A stretch of DNA of 64,000 nt, taken from Dryococelus australis. Taxonomy: Eukaryota > Arthropoda > Insecta > Phasmatodea > Phasmatidae. Below are positions 49,660 through 58,504 of the stretch, one piece after another (the stretch's first letter is position 1; each line of letters opens with the position of its first letter). The stretch spans positions 231,809,178-231,873,177 of the forward strand of contig CM057009.1 of assembly GCA_029891345.1 (NCBI GenBank), written 5' to 3'. Below the pieces are notes generated by a model. It saw nothing but the letters and a program-made list of their open reading frames with translations. It was not told the origin of the DNA and did no database searches. The position numbers and the translations under genes were made by a program.

Positions 49660-50460
49660 TCTAAAAATGGTGGTTCTGACACACCTGGCATCCTGGCAGG
49701 GACAAGGGGATGACCTACAGTCATCTTGGATTACCCTTTTCCCTCAAAATGCCCCTTTTTCCCCCCCTTTTCCTTCAAAAATTCAAATTTTCCCCTCCAC
49801 TCCCGGTGGCCATGTTGGTAGCCAGTATGCTTGTGGTGGCCATCTTTGGTATGCCTCAAAACTTCCTGCATTTTCATTCTGGTTTTTCTCTGGAAGCTTC
49901 TATACTACCGAATGTCTCTCTACTTAATGCATTTGCATTCCAGTTGTGTTTTTCCTTGGAAGCTTCCATGCTACCCAATGTTTCTACTTCATTTGTTTGC
50001 ATTCCACCTAGCCTCTTGGATCCCCTACAATGATGCCAGCCCCCCCCCCATCCTTGCTATGGTGCCAGGGTGTCTTCTCAGTGCTATCCCAGCTCCCCAG
50101 CACAATGCCAGCCTCTCTCTCTCTCTGCCCGACCGCACTCCACCCCGATGGTGACCATATTGGATTCCTGATCCCTGCCTTGACGCCAGGCTAAAAATCC
50201 CTGAAGGTTTCCTCTGAGTTCACCTGCAAACCAGAACGCTCCACCCCACTCTACTTCCCTTCATCAATGCCAGGGGCTCTTTGCCAATATGCCAGCCTGA
50301 AAAAATCCCTGGCACAATGCCAGGCTGGGGTTTTCACAGAGCTCTCCCGCAAGCCAGAATGTCCCACGTTACTACCACTGTTACTACTTCAGACACATAC
50401 TCACGTCATCAGCGATAATGACACCCCTGCCTTGATTGGACGTGCATGCAACTGTTGAAA
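49660..50460 (+). repeat. TGCCAG-rich and 68-bp degenerate tandem repeats
   Basis: Two adjacent copies of an about 66-bp unit (49877-49942 and 49943-50007) share TTGGAAGCTTC-ATNCTACC-AATGT. From 50028 to 50370 the word (A/T)GCCAG recurs about nine times with associated phrases (AAAATCCCTG, GCAAACCAGAANG-CCAC), a diverged minisatellite. Overlapping ORFs in all frames here are by-products of the repeats. Confidence 0.6.
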
Positions 50461-51344
50461 AAGAGCACAGTTAACTGTGAATGGGGTGTAGGAGCCAACC
50501 GGCTGACAGGGGCTGCACTATACAAAGCATTCGCAGTGAACCGATGCTGCGCGAGCCCGTTATCACTCTCGTGTTACAGGGAACTTACTGAAGCTTCCTA
50601 GAGGAAATAAAAAGTACAGCTAGCTGCGGGTATGTGGTGAGCCACACACACACTAGAAGAACTCAGTGCAATCCAACCGAAAAAATTCTTGCACAGACAC
50701 CTTTTACCACACACCCTAGATGCTCAAGATAGTAGACAAAAATAATTGCCTGTAAAATTAATCAAGCAAAAATGTAGCAGAATGTTAACAGAATCACAAC
50801 AGAGTCCTTTCTCCACAACAACTTGTTGAGGCTGGCTCCGTGGAGGAAAGGCGGATCATTTGTAATGATATTAGGAATGCCAGTCATCCGGTGCCCACCC
50901 CTGATAGTGAGCTCTAGAAGGTGAGAAATGGCCTGCTCCCCCAAACCGATTACAGCATCACCACATGCTCGCTGTCACGCACAGAAAGAGAAACGAGATT
51001 AAATCAAGAAATATAATAATGCCCGCACATGTCAAAGTGTGGTGGTGGCACTGCGGTGCAGTAAAGCTAAGGTAATGTATTAGGTTGGACACACGTTTGA
51101 CCGCCACGGAGGATGCGTGCGCACGTAGCCCTTTTGCACTGCGGAGCAGCTTAAGACTATCAAGGTTTGACAGGGCAAGCACTTGACCACTACAGAGGGT
51201 GCACATGCATCCGGACGTACGTAGGCCCATGCCAGGAAGAGGAGTATGAGAGCACATGCAAAAGGAATCACAAGACAGTACTATTCATGAAATTTTTTAT
51301 TGCTAACGAATTATAGCATCACACACAGTCACTTCACATAGACA
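50461..51344. other. Probable left end region of the Polinton
   Basis: Downstream of the minus-strand integrase. A roughly 95-bp unit is repeated at about 51090-51230 (TTGACC-C-AC-GAGG-TGC and ACGTAG-CCC elements). Tandem repeats near the ends are common in Polinton terminal repeats, but the partner terminal repeat was not found in the window. An unassigned minus-strand ORF (50762-50944) is present. Confidence 0.3.
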
Positions 51345-52526
51345 ACAATGACACCGGTTTCCATTGGTTCCGGCGTGAAGGGAAGCAGAGCCATTTACGT
51401 AATGCTAAGTTCCCTCTTCTGCAAACAATATGCTCGATGAGAAAATCTCTAGGATATCTAGTCACTTATAGTTCTTCTGCGTGAAAACCACCTCAAACCA
51501 GTTTACGAGAGAAATTGGTGAGATAAGTGTGAGGCTCGTAAGGACGAATTCGCACAACTGAAAAAACTTCAACACACCAGGGCGGAATGTAGGCATTACA
51601 AAAGGTCGTTTTAATGCGGGAGATTCTTACAAAATCTTCAACTGTTCCTTTTTGGTGGCGAGAGTCGATCTTGGTGTTTTTGTACACAGTTCGAAGTAGA
51701 GATGAAGCATTGCTGGCAGTAACAGATGCGGGGCTCATCCTGATTCTACAATATGGGCGAGAATTGTACTCTCTAACGAGGTGCGGAAGTATGTCCAGCC
51801 ACCTATAATTGCCCTGCCCTGAAATGGCTTCCACATCATAGTTTTGAACATATTATTAAATCTTTCTACAGTTGAAAATTTCAAGTCGCCAAAAGAACTG
51901 TAGTGGTTGTTATTCACAGTCATGAGGGTAGTGAAGGCTGGATTATATAATTCCCGGCCGTGGTCAGTTTGCATGTTCGTAGGTGTTGTTGAATTGTCCA
52001 AAATTAATTTAATAACAGATGTTGCATCCACACCTTACTTTCTGCTCAAAGGGATGGTCTATCCATACATGGAGAAGCAATTGATAATAATCAGGATGTA
52101 GCGAAAGCACTTATTGGCATGGGCATAAGGAAGCATTTCACCAAATCAGCTTGAAACAAGTGGTGAAGCCCAAACAGAAGGACCTTGCATCTGGGATACA
52201 TTCTGCGGGTGGGTCAATGCAGTTCTTTAGCTATTTGTGCTTGTGACAGTCTCCCAGCTTCACAGTTCGTGTGGGAGAAGTATTTTCGATTGAGTCTGGT
52301 GGTGTGGGTGGACTTCACTGGATAAAGCCAGCCTCCTGCAGTTCTGTAGACATGAGACTAGTTCATTGATGTCATACCAGAAGACATATTCCAGCCGACT
52401 GTCACCATCAAGCTTCGAAGTCAGACCTGAGCCACTTGTCACGTTGGGGAACAGTTCAGCAGTAATATCAAATTTGGGATGTGCTTCATCTTTATAACTA
52501 TTGCTGGCAGCATAATTTCCTGTCAA
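51345..52526 (-). pseudogene. Polinton integrase relic
   Basis: DDE integrase of the retroviral type that inserts Polinton DNA. On the minus strand: an N-terminal block (52526-52260) with YVFWYDINELVSCL, a phrase I associate with integrase-linked ORFs of such elements; the first catalytic block near 52100 reads IIINCFSMYGW, with Asn where the catalytic Asp belongs; the second is TDHGRELYN (51960); the Glu block is VERFNNMFK (51860). Then come NYRWLDILPHLVREYN (51810-51765), an SH3-like VRISRIK with VEVFSV, and a chromo-like tail near 51480-51380. Frameshifts near 51840 and several stops (for example near 52190 and 51490) make it non-functional, besides the lost Asp. An AATAAA lies just downstream, near 51300. 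Confidence 0.8.
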
Positions 52527-52639
52527 ATAGGCACTTGTGAGTCAAAATAAACACTGGTACTGGTGCAATGCAGTGCGAGAATAATTGCCTGGCTCTTGTT
52601 TAGACAGCAACTTGTATAGCCCGGGCGAGGCTTGAATTA

Positions 52640-53880
52640 CTTCATCTCCTACCTGGATAACATCATTTTGTGGGAAGAAAATTTTGTTTGTCACCCAAGA
52701 ACCACTTCTTACTGTGCTTCTACACTGGTTTCTGAGTGCGAGGGTCTCAGAACCTCTGTGGTAGAGGGGGCAGGGATGTGCAGACGTGATTCCTCTTCCC
52801 CGCCTATTGGGAGGCCGAAGCGCGGTAGGGCCAATTGGCTAAGAGGAGTCTAAACACAGGTTTATACACTGGGACCAGCCTGTTATGGGTGTAAGGCTCT
52901 GCCTGGTGGGGGTGTTGTTGACCACAGGAAGCACACTCCCTCTCTGTTCATTGGTCAGTAGCTGCATGTCACTTGCTAAGGTCTGGTTGAGTTTAGGTTG
53001 ACTACAGAAAGCTAATCTCTAGTCCGTCTCTGCTCCTGGATGGTTATCGGACGGGCTTAAGGCCTGGTGGGAATATGTTGGACCAAAACTGAAGCCTACT
53101 TCCTATGTCACTCTATGGGCTCGGCTGGCAACTGGTGGGGTAATGAGATGTGTTGGAGCTGTTGCCAGTTCTAGTAACAGAGAGCAAGCTCATGCGTGAA
53201 ACCGGAAAAGGCTAATGATGCGTTTCTGATAGCCTCTCATAGTCCAAGGGACCACTACCCTAGTCACAAGTGCAAGGTACCACTTATGCAGCAGATGTGG
53301 CAACCCCGGGCATGCCCTATGTGAGGATTTTCTAAAAGGGGTATTTACCTCCCAGGATAAGCTTGAATCATGGTCAATCATGATGGTGGTGCCTGGTGGC
53401 AGGCCGGTCGATTCCATTACGGTCAGTGGGGCCCTAAAGTTGAGTGTGTATGTGAAGATTCAGATGGGAGGGACCACTTTCAGGTTCACCTGTTTGTGGA
53501 AAACCCGGGATGGAAAGGAAGGAGGAGCATGGTCTGACCTCCGCTCCCTGCTGGATTTCCTTAGGAAAACTCAGAGGTCAGGATGAGGAAGGACTCGTGC
53601 TGGCAGAGATGAGTGCCTGGGCTATATATCCGGGTATCCACTGAATAGTGGGTGTTCTCCACTAGTATAAGGAGAACAGGAAGGCCAGGTGACAGCTGGC
53701 ACAACAAGGATAATGTTCCTAAGAAATGGTGGGGTGCGGGGGGGGGGGTTAGGCATGGCCAGCAGAGGATGAGCTGTCCCAGTATGGCCAAGGGTCCTGC
53801 AACCCCAAACCCGCAACATGGACAAAATAAATTATACTCTCAAAACCCTGGTAAGGCCTATGGCTAGGAGTGGTGAGAAG
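52640..53880. repeat. GC-rich unclassified insertion inside the Polinton
   Basis: About 1.2 kb of clearly GC-richer sequence with a G homopolymer at 53738-53748, lying between the integrase and the next Polinton-type ORF. Both borders show an abrupt composition change. The minus-strand ORF from 54244 runs into it and changes character at about 53880, as if cut. It may be a non-LTR retrotransposon 5' piece, but no RT, endonuclease or LTR motif was read. Confidence 0.4.
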
Positions 53881-54244
53881 TTCATATATGTATGTGCTTA
53901 TACACTCCATATGTTAAATTATTGAATCGTGATGTGTACAAAGTGAGGTAATTGCGAATAGCCAATAAGCGTGCATTATATTGATCTTTCTTGTGTTTCA
54001 AAGTTGCTAGGGGCACGTCATCTTCTATCTCCTGAGTCTTGCATTTCCTCTTGGGTTCAAAGCTGGGTTCAATCTTTAAAGCAGTAGCAGGGGGAATAGC
54101 CTTATGCTGGTCAAGCCAAGACGTTATTGGGCGGAAGATATCCTACAAAACAGCATCCCGTTCCATGTGCATCCACTTGGCAAAGCAATATTTATCGTGA
54201 ATGCTCGTAATGACACATTGCAGATCCTGGGTGGGGGCAGACAT
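53881..54244 (-). pseudogene. Small Polinton ORF of unknown function
   Basis: A minus-strand frame opens with ATG at 54244 (MSAPTQDLQCV), has one in-frame TAG near 54130, and continues with a charged region (PKRKCKTQEIEDDVPLATLK) to where the GC-rich block begins. It sits directly downstream of the fibre-like gene on the same strand, with a 46-bp gap, and so was probably in the same gene group. Not similar to anything I recognise. Confidence 0.4.
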
Positions 54245-54290
54245 TGCAATTAAAATTAACATTGAATATATATAGTATATATAATTAGTG

Positions 54291-55887
54291 TCACAGCTCG
54301 TACAGCTTAAGAGCATCTTCCGACTTGCCGATGATAGGTTGAATCACCGCTTCCTGCACATATTTGCAATGTACCCACTTGTCATTCTCAGTGCGAATTT
54401 TGAATGATTGCGTGGTGCACAACTTCTTCCATGCCCTTGATCTGCATACCCAAGAGACTGACCAGTGATCAGAACTCGTCGACTATGTTATCACAAGTAA
54501 TATTAGCAATTCCTACCTTGATAAGAGCTGATTTTCATCTCCAGGCTGGGCATAGACCCTAGCTGCACATTCAGCTTGCTTACACTTTCCGCGGCATTAA
54601 GGTGTTTGTTTAACTTTGCGGACAGGGTGATAATACCTTTGTTGTCCATCCCACTGCCTACTCTATCAAGTTTCAATTCCATAGTGCAGAGTTTGGCAGT
54701 GAGAGCTGTCAGGTCGGGAGACATCATATCCACAGAGCCTAGGTCGGATATATTCTTTTCTGTGCACTCAGAGCAGTTAGTTTGTGTTCATTTTCATTTG
54801 CCACGAGCAGATGATCTTTCAAATTAGCATCTAGAGCTGTAAGCACTGTTGTCAACATGATTGCCCAAGTCATTGACTTTCTTATCAACAGTAGCAAATC
54901 TGCCACCTAAAGTGCTCAGAGCCTGCACATTAGTAGCTAAAGTTTGAATCTGACTGTTCATTTGGCCGGACGATGTACCAATAGCAGCGAGGTTCAATTC
55001 CAGGTTGGTCAGCTTTGTTGTTAAAGTGGCCAGATCACCTACACCTTCAGCTCCCACATTAAGGGTTCTGTCTAATTTGGAAGGCAGGTCTGTAAGGCTG
55101 CTGGTGGCAACTTGTGTGCCTACAACATTCAATTTCTTGTCCACTGCCGCAAAGTTCAATTCTAGGGCAGCCAGCTTCATATTTAAAACGACAAGCATGC
55201 TCGCACCCTCAGTGCTGACATTACGGGACCTATCTATTTTCATAATCAGGTCGGTAAGGCCGCTATCAGTAACTTGTGCACCTACAACATCAAGTTTCTT
55301 CTCCAGGGCCACAAGCTTACCTCCTAGAGTGGCTAGTGTATCAGCATCAGTAGAAGTCAATGAGCGAATCTGGGCCTCTATATTGGCAGACAGAACATTC
55401 GTGTTAGTTAAAATCTATCCTTCCATGACTTTGAGTGCATCACCGGAAGCAAAATCGGTTATACTTGCCACCACCTGGATAAACTTGATGAGTTGTATAT
55501 CCGTTTCGGGAGCCAGTATATTTGTATCATAGAGGCGACTCTCCACAGTGGCCAGCTTCTCGCCTAAAGCAGAAAGTTTGCGCACGTCTTCGGCCATTAT
55601 TTGTAATTCAGTAGTCACCTTGCCGGCTATTTACTTGCCTACACTGCTGAGTTTCAGCTCCAAAGCAGCAAGCCGAGTCATACCAGATGTGAGTGAGTGA
55701 ATATGAGTCTCTGTGTTAGTAGACGTAGTCTGCAGTGCGACCAGTTGTGGCAAAGTTTTAGAGTGGCACTGTGGACAAATGACACATTGGCAGTGTCCAC
55801 ATCATGCTTAGACCCTCTGAGATGCTTAGCCCTCACCAAAGCTGTAGTTCTCATCATTAGTAGAAGTGAGGCAACTTCCTGGTGCAC
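54291..55887 (-). pseudogene. Coiled-coil 54-residue-repeat (fibre-like) protein, broken
   Basis: Begins at about 55887 shortly after the ATPase stop and runs to a TGA at 54291-54293. The open core (55360-54824) holds two adjacent 54-residue repeats, each starting KKLxVVG-xQV and ending LELNxAAxx, with diverged copies on either side (55618-55415 and 54733-54503). Heptad-like spacing of Leu/Val/Ile with no Cys or Pro-rich stretch predicts long trimer- or dimer-type coiled coil. The C-terminal piece (54400-54294: WVHCKYVQEAVIQPII, ALKLYEL) is not repetitive and could be a head domain. Stops near 55630 and 55410 and frame changes near 54830 show decay. A rod or attachment-fibre role is inferred from architecture and position only. 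Confidence 0.55.
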
Positions 55888-55933
55888 ACTTCAGACCACT
55901 ATGACCGAACTTGGACAAGGCATAGCTCATTGT

Positions 55934-56627
55934 TTAATGATGTGCAATAATGAACTGATTGAAATTATTGCGATACCAGCCCTTAAGAGGTGGAAATTCC
56001 TTTGCTATGATGAGAAAACATGCGGCTCGTGCCAGCAACATGACCACATATTTTTAAAACTGTCGAAAGTCATATCAATATTCACATGATCTGAGTATAC
56101 ATGATGTAAATTCATGTCATCCATGCGAATCAGAATGAGGAAATTAGCGTTATCGCCCAGAAGTTGCTTCGGCATATGAGAATATTTCAGACAGAGGTAA
56201 ATCGAGTCGACGACCATATGGTGACCCATGCTTAAACACTGTTGAATTGTATTCTAATTCTCGCACGAGACATAGTCGAACATGAACACAGAGTTTGTCT
56301 TGGCTTCACTCTGTGTTATGACCTCTGCATTATCACTAAATGGAAAAAAAATTGAAGTGCATCCAATGCCTATAAAACTTGTGTGAGGTGTAGGTATTTT
56401 GGTTGTTGTAGAGACTTTGAGTATTAATACACGTTCTTGAAGTGAAGTCCATTGGGATGCTCCAGAAGGCTGAAAAGCACACATGTCTTCCCACAGTTGC
56501 TGGGATCAGCGATAATACCACAAACTGTATTCAGTAGCAGATTCCCATGGTGCGATTTGTGAGATGTAGATTCATCTTCGGCAGTAATACTAACCGGTAG
56601 CACGGTGGTCTGGGGCATGTTCTCCAT
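55934..56627 (-). pseudogene. Polinton packaging ATPase relic
   Basis: FtsK/HerA-type ATPase that would pump DNA into capsids. ATG at 56627, then the P-loop region GIIADPSNCGKT (near 56515), in which the first Gly of the Walker A motif is Asp while GKT is kept. Next are LLEHPNGLHFKN, SFIGIGCTSIFF, and VFMFDYVSCE (56280-56255) as Walker B, then MGHHMVVDSIYLCLKYSHMP, DNANFLILIRMDDMN and DHVNIDMTFDSFKNM (56229-56030). A basic-aromatic tail ends at a TAA at 55934. Frame changes near 56430, 56240 and 56000. Assignment rests on the ordered motifs and the Polinton neighbours. Confidence 0.8.
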
Positions 56628-56958
56628 TATACTGAGACATGAACGCTAAACTGTACGTACTTAAGGCAGCAGGTCAGATGATGTAGATGGCCAAGTTCAA
56701 GGGTGGGTGATGTGGATGGCCAAGTTTAAGAGTGGGTGATGTGGTTGGTCAAGTTCAGGGAAAATCTATAAAATTAGGCATATCGATCGAGTAGTGTTAG
56801 TATTCGGTAATGTGTCATGGGAGCAAGGTCAAGAGGGGATGTGGATTGGTAAATTTGCTAATCAAAACTTTCCTTTCTAAGTGAACATTCCAGGTGACAA
56901 ATTTTGTGTGTCAGGTACATGGCTAGTGTGTGAAGATTGAAACACTGTGACATCCCTA
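56628..56958. promoter_or_regulatory. Divergent intergenic region with 29-bp repeats
   Basis: Separates the minus-strand (ATPase) and plus-strand gene groups, so it should carry both promoters. It contains 2.8 copies of a 29-bp unit (GATGTRGATGGCCAAGTT) at 56680-56761. No TATA could be assigned with confidence. Confidence 0.4.
56680..56761 (+). repeat. 29-bp tandem repeat, 2.8 copies
   Basis: Copies start at 56680, 56709 and 56738; the core GATGT(A/G)G(A/T)TGG(C/T)CAAGTT is conserved. Confidence 0.9.
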
Positions 56959-56977
56959 TCAATTCTTTGGACCAGGC

Positions 56978-57499
56978 ATGCCGGGAGCCCGATATCGCCT
57001 AGGCCACAAGTAATCAGGGTTGGAGGATAGACATGCCTCTGATATTATCCTTGCAGAAAAGGCTTGAATGGTAGGTATTTTGCCTGTGTATAAACTCAGC
57101 GAATGACTAGCTGCCTGGGGTGTTTCCAAGATAATGTGAGCTAAACTTAAGCGTGTAATGGGTTTGCAGTATGGTGGAAGGAAAGCCTGAAAGCCATGGA
57201 GGAAACCCCACAAAGTAGTGCAGGGGAAGCGAGAAGGGATATTATCCTTTATCCTCCCAGTACTTGGACTATTGGGGAGTTTGATTGGTGGGGCTAGTGG
57301 GATTGCGAGAGCAGTCAACTTGGCAAAAGCGGAAAATAACCAGCTGTCAGAATCTATCCGACATAATCAAAAAGTGGAAATGCTCGCCAGAGCAGCAAAA
57401 AACGGACAAGGCTTGTACCTCCACCCATATCGGCAGGGAGGAGGCGGGATGAAGCAAAGGGTGGTGGGAAGAAGAAGGAAGCGCATTGGACAATCCTAG
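56978..57499 (+). pseudogene. Polinton small virion-associated protein (pX/pVI-like)
   Basis: Readable part 57218-57499. A hydrophobic Gly/Ala segment (LGLLGSLIGGASGIARAVN) is followed by an amphipathic helix, then GLYLHPYRQGGGG and a strongly basic end (RRRKR). This order (membrane-active Gly/Ala helix, short GLYL-PY motif, basic tail) is characteristic of a small minor virion protein family of Polintons and adintoviruses. The upstream frame from 56978 has several stops and may be a decayed N-terminal part or another gene. No furin or protease sites assigned. Confidence 0.6.
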
Positions 57500-57834
57500 G
57501 AGGTCTGCCCGATGCCCCGATCGTGAACTTTGATATACAAATGTTTGCTTGGAAACAAAAAATAGTCAATTTCAGGGGTGTGTGCATGCGCGATATCCTC
57601 CCACACCAGCCGTAGAGAGTGGAGAACACTAATTAACCTAGGTACCAGCTGAGGGCAGCGGAAACATTGGACCGCGTATAAGAAGTATGGAGATAGGGTC
57701 GATTATTATGATAGCTACGGCAACTTAAGGGCTCTACTCAAACTGAAAATGTACATGAGAGGTGCGAAAATATACTATAACTGTGAGAACAGTGGCCTTG
57801 GGAATAGAACTGTGGACTCCTAGATCTGCGATTC
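57500..57834 (+). pseudogene. Adenain-like cysteine protease relic
   Basis: NFRGVCMRDIL (57570-57602) is the N-terminal block of the Polinton maturation protease, which processes virion proteins. In a shifted frame KHWTAYKKYGDRVDYYDSYG (57666-57725) supplies the catalytic His-Trp and the acidic position. The catalytic Cys-Gly block expected after it is not readable; instead the sequence runs NCENSGLGNRTVDS to a TAG near 57821. Stops near 57613 and 57645. Assigned by motif order and by its position between the two small virion genes. Confidence 0.65.
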
Positions 57835-57878
57835 CTTTCACATACTTGACGAGGGCACACTACACATAAGAATCAGTC

Positions 57879-58315
57879 ATGTCTGTTACTCCGATCGTGT
57901 CAGGCGACAGTTCGGAATTGTGCACCTCACATTTCCCGCCTCTAAAATTAGAAGGGTCATAAAAAATTGCGCTAATTTATTTTCAAACATACTTCTCAGT
58001 GAAAAATGTAGATGAAAGCAATTGCATGTCTTGTTGCATCAAGGTGAATGGGAAGAGAGGCAAGATGCATATACCCACCGGTTCGTATGAGATTGAGGAT
58101 ATTGACGAGTACCTCAAGCGTGAACCGGGATCATATCTGGTGCTGAAGCTGTGAGGCAATGCCAGTACACTACACAGTGAAATGTCCTGTACCACTCAGA
58201 GAGATTTCACGTGGAATGACATGCTGGCCTCCATGTTGGGTTTCTTGAACACAATGTATAAAGCCAATATACTACACAAATTCACTCTCCTGGTAAACAT
58301 ATTCCCCAGTGAAAG
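57879..58315 (+). pseudogene. Polinton capsid-associated family protein (PY-like)
   Basis: ATG at 57879. SSELCTSHFPPLKL, then FQTYFSVKNVDESN, MHIPTGSYEIEDIDEYL (58062-58112) and, after a TGA near 58154, STLHSEM and MLASMLGF, then HKFTLLVNIF to about 58313. This ordered set matches a protein found widely in Polintons, thought to be virion-associated. Stops near 57951 and 58154. The family pattern ends at 58315; the continuing ORF to 58622 has different content and probably belongs to the next unit. Confidence 0.65.
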
Positions 58316-58504
58316 AGTCAGTGGAGAGAAGGTGCAATACGCTGATGATGGCGGCCACCTGCTTCTTGGGGTGGTAGATGCTAATACAAGTAGGGCTTCC
58401 TGTGACACCATGGAAACTATAGCCGTTGGAGTGATAGCTGAAGCACACTTCCAGCTGATGACTAAATCTACAGTATACTCTTCCTTCTACCCATTACATT
58501 TTCA
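58316..58504 (+). other. Junction between Polinton and Env relic
   Basis: Open in the PY-like frame but without the family's motifs. Ends in a pyrimidine-rich acceptor-like sequence, CTTCTACCCATTACATTTTCAG at 58483-58504, which could be the splice acceptor used for the downstream Env message. Confidence 0.3.

Larger units (their letters stand above)
50900..58315. mobile_element. Polinton/Maverick remnant
   Basis: A set of relics diagnostic of Polintons occurs in one 7-kb block: retroviral-type integrase, FtsK/HerA-type packaging ATPase, adenain-like protease and two small virion-associated protein families, arranged as two divergent gene groups. Protein-primed DNA polymerase B and the double-jelly-roll major capsid gene are missing, and a 1.2-kb GC-rich block separates integrase from the rest. 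Outer limits are approximate because the terminal repeats and 6-bp target duplication could not be placed. Confidence 0.8.

Noticed and set aside
49667-50154. Three overlapping ORFs of 86-107 codons on the plus strand
   Set aside because: They lie in different frames over a degenerate tandem repeat; no frame is preferred.
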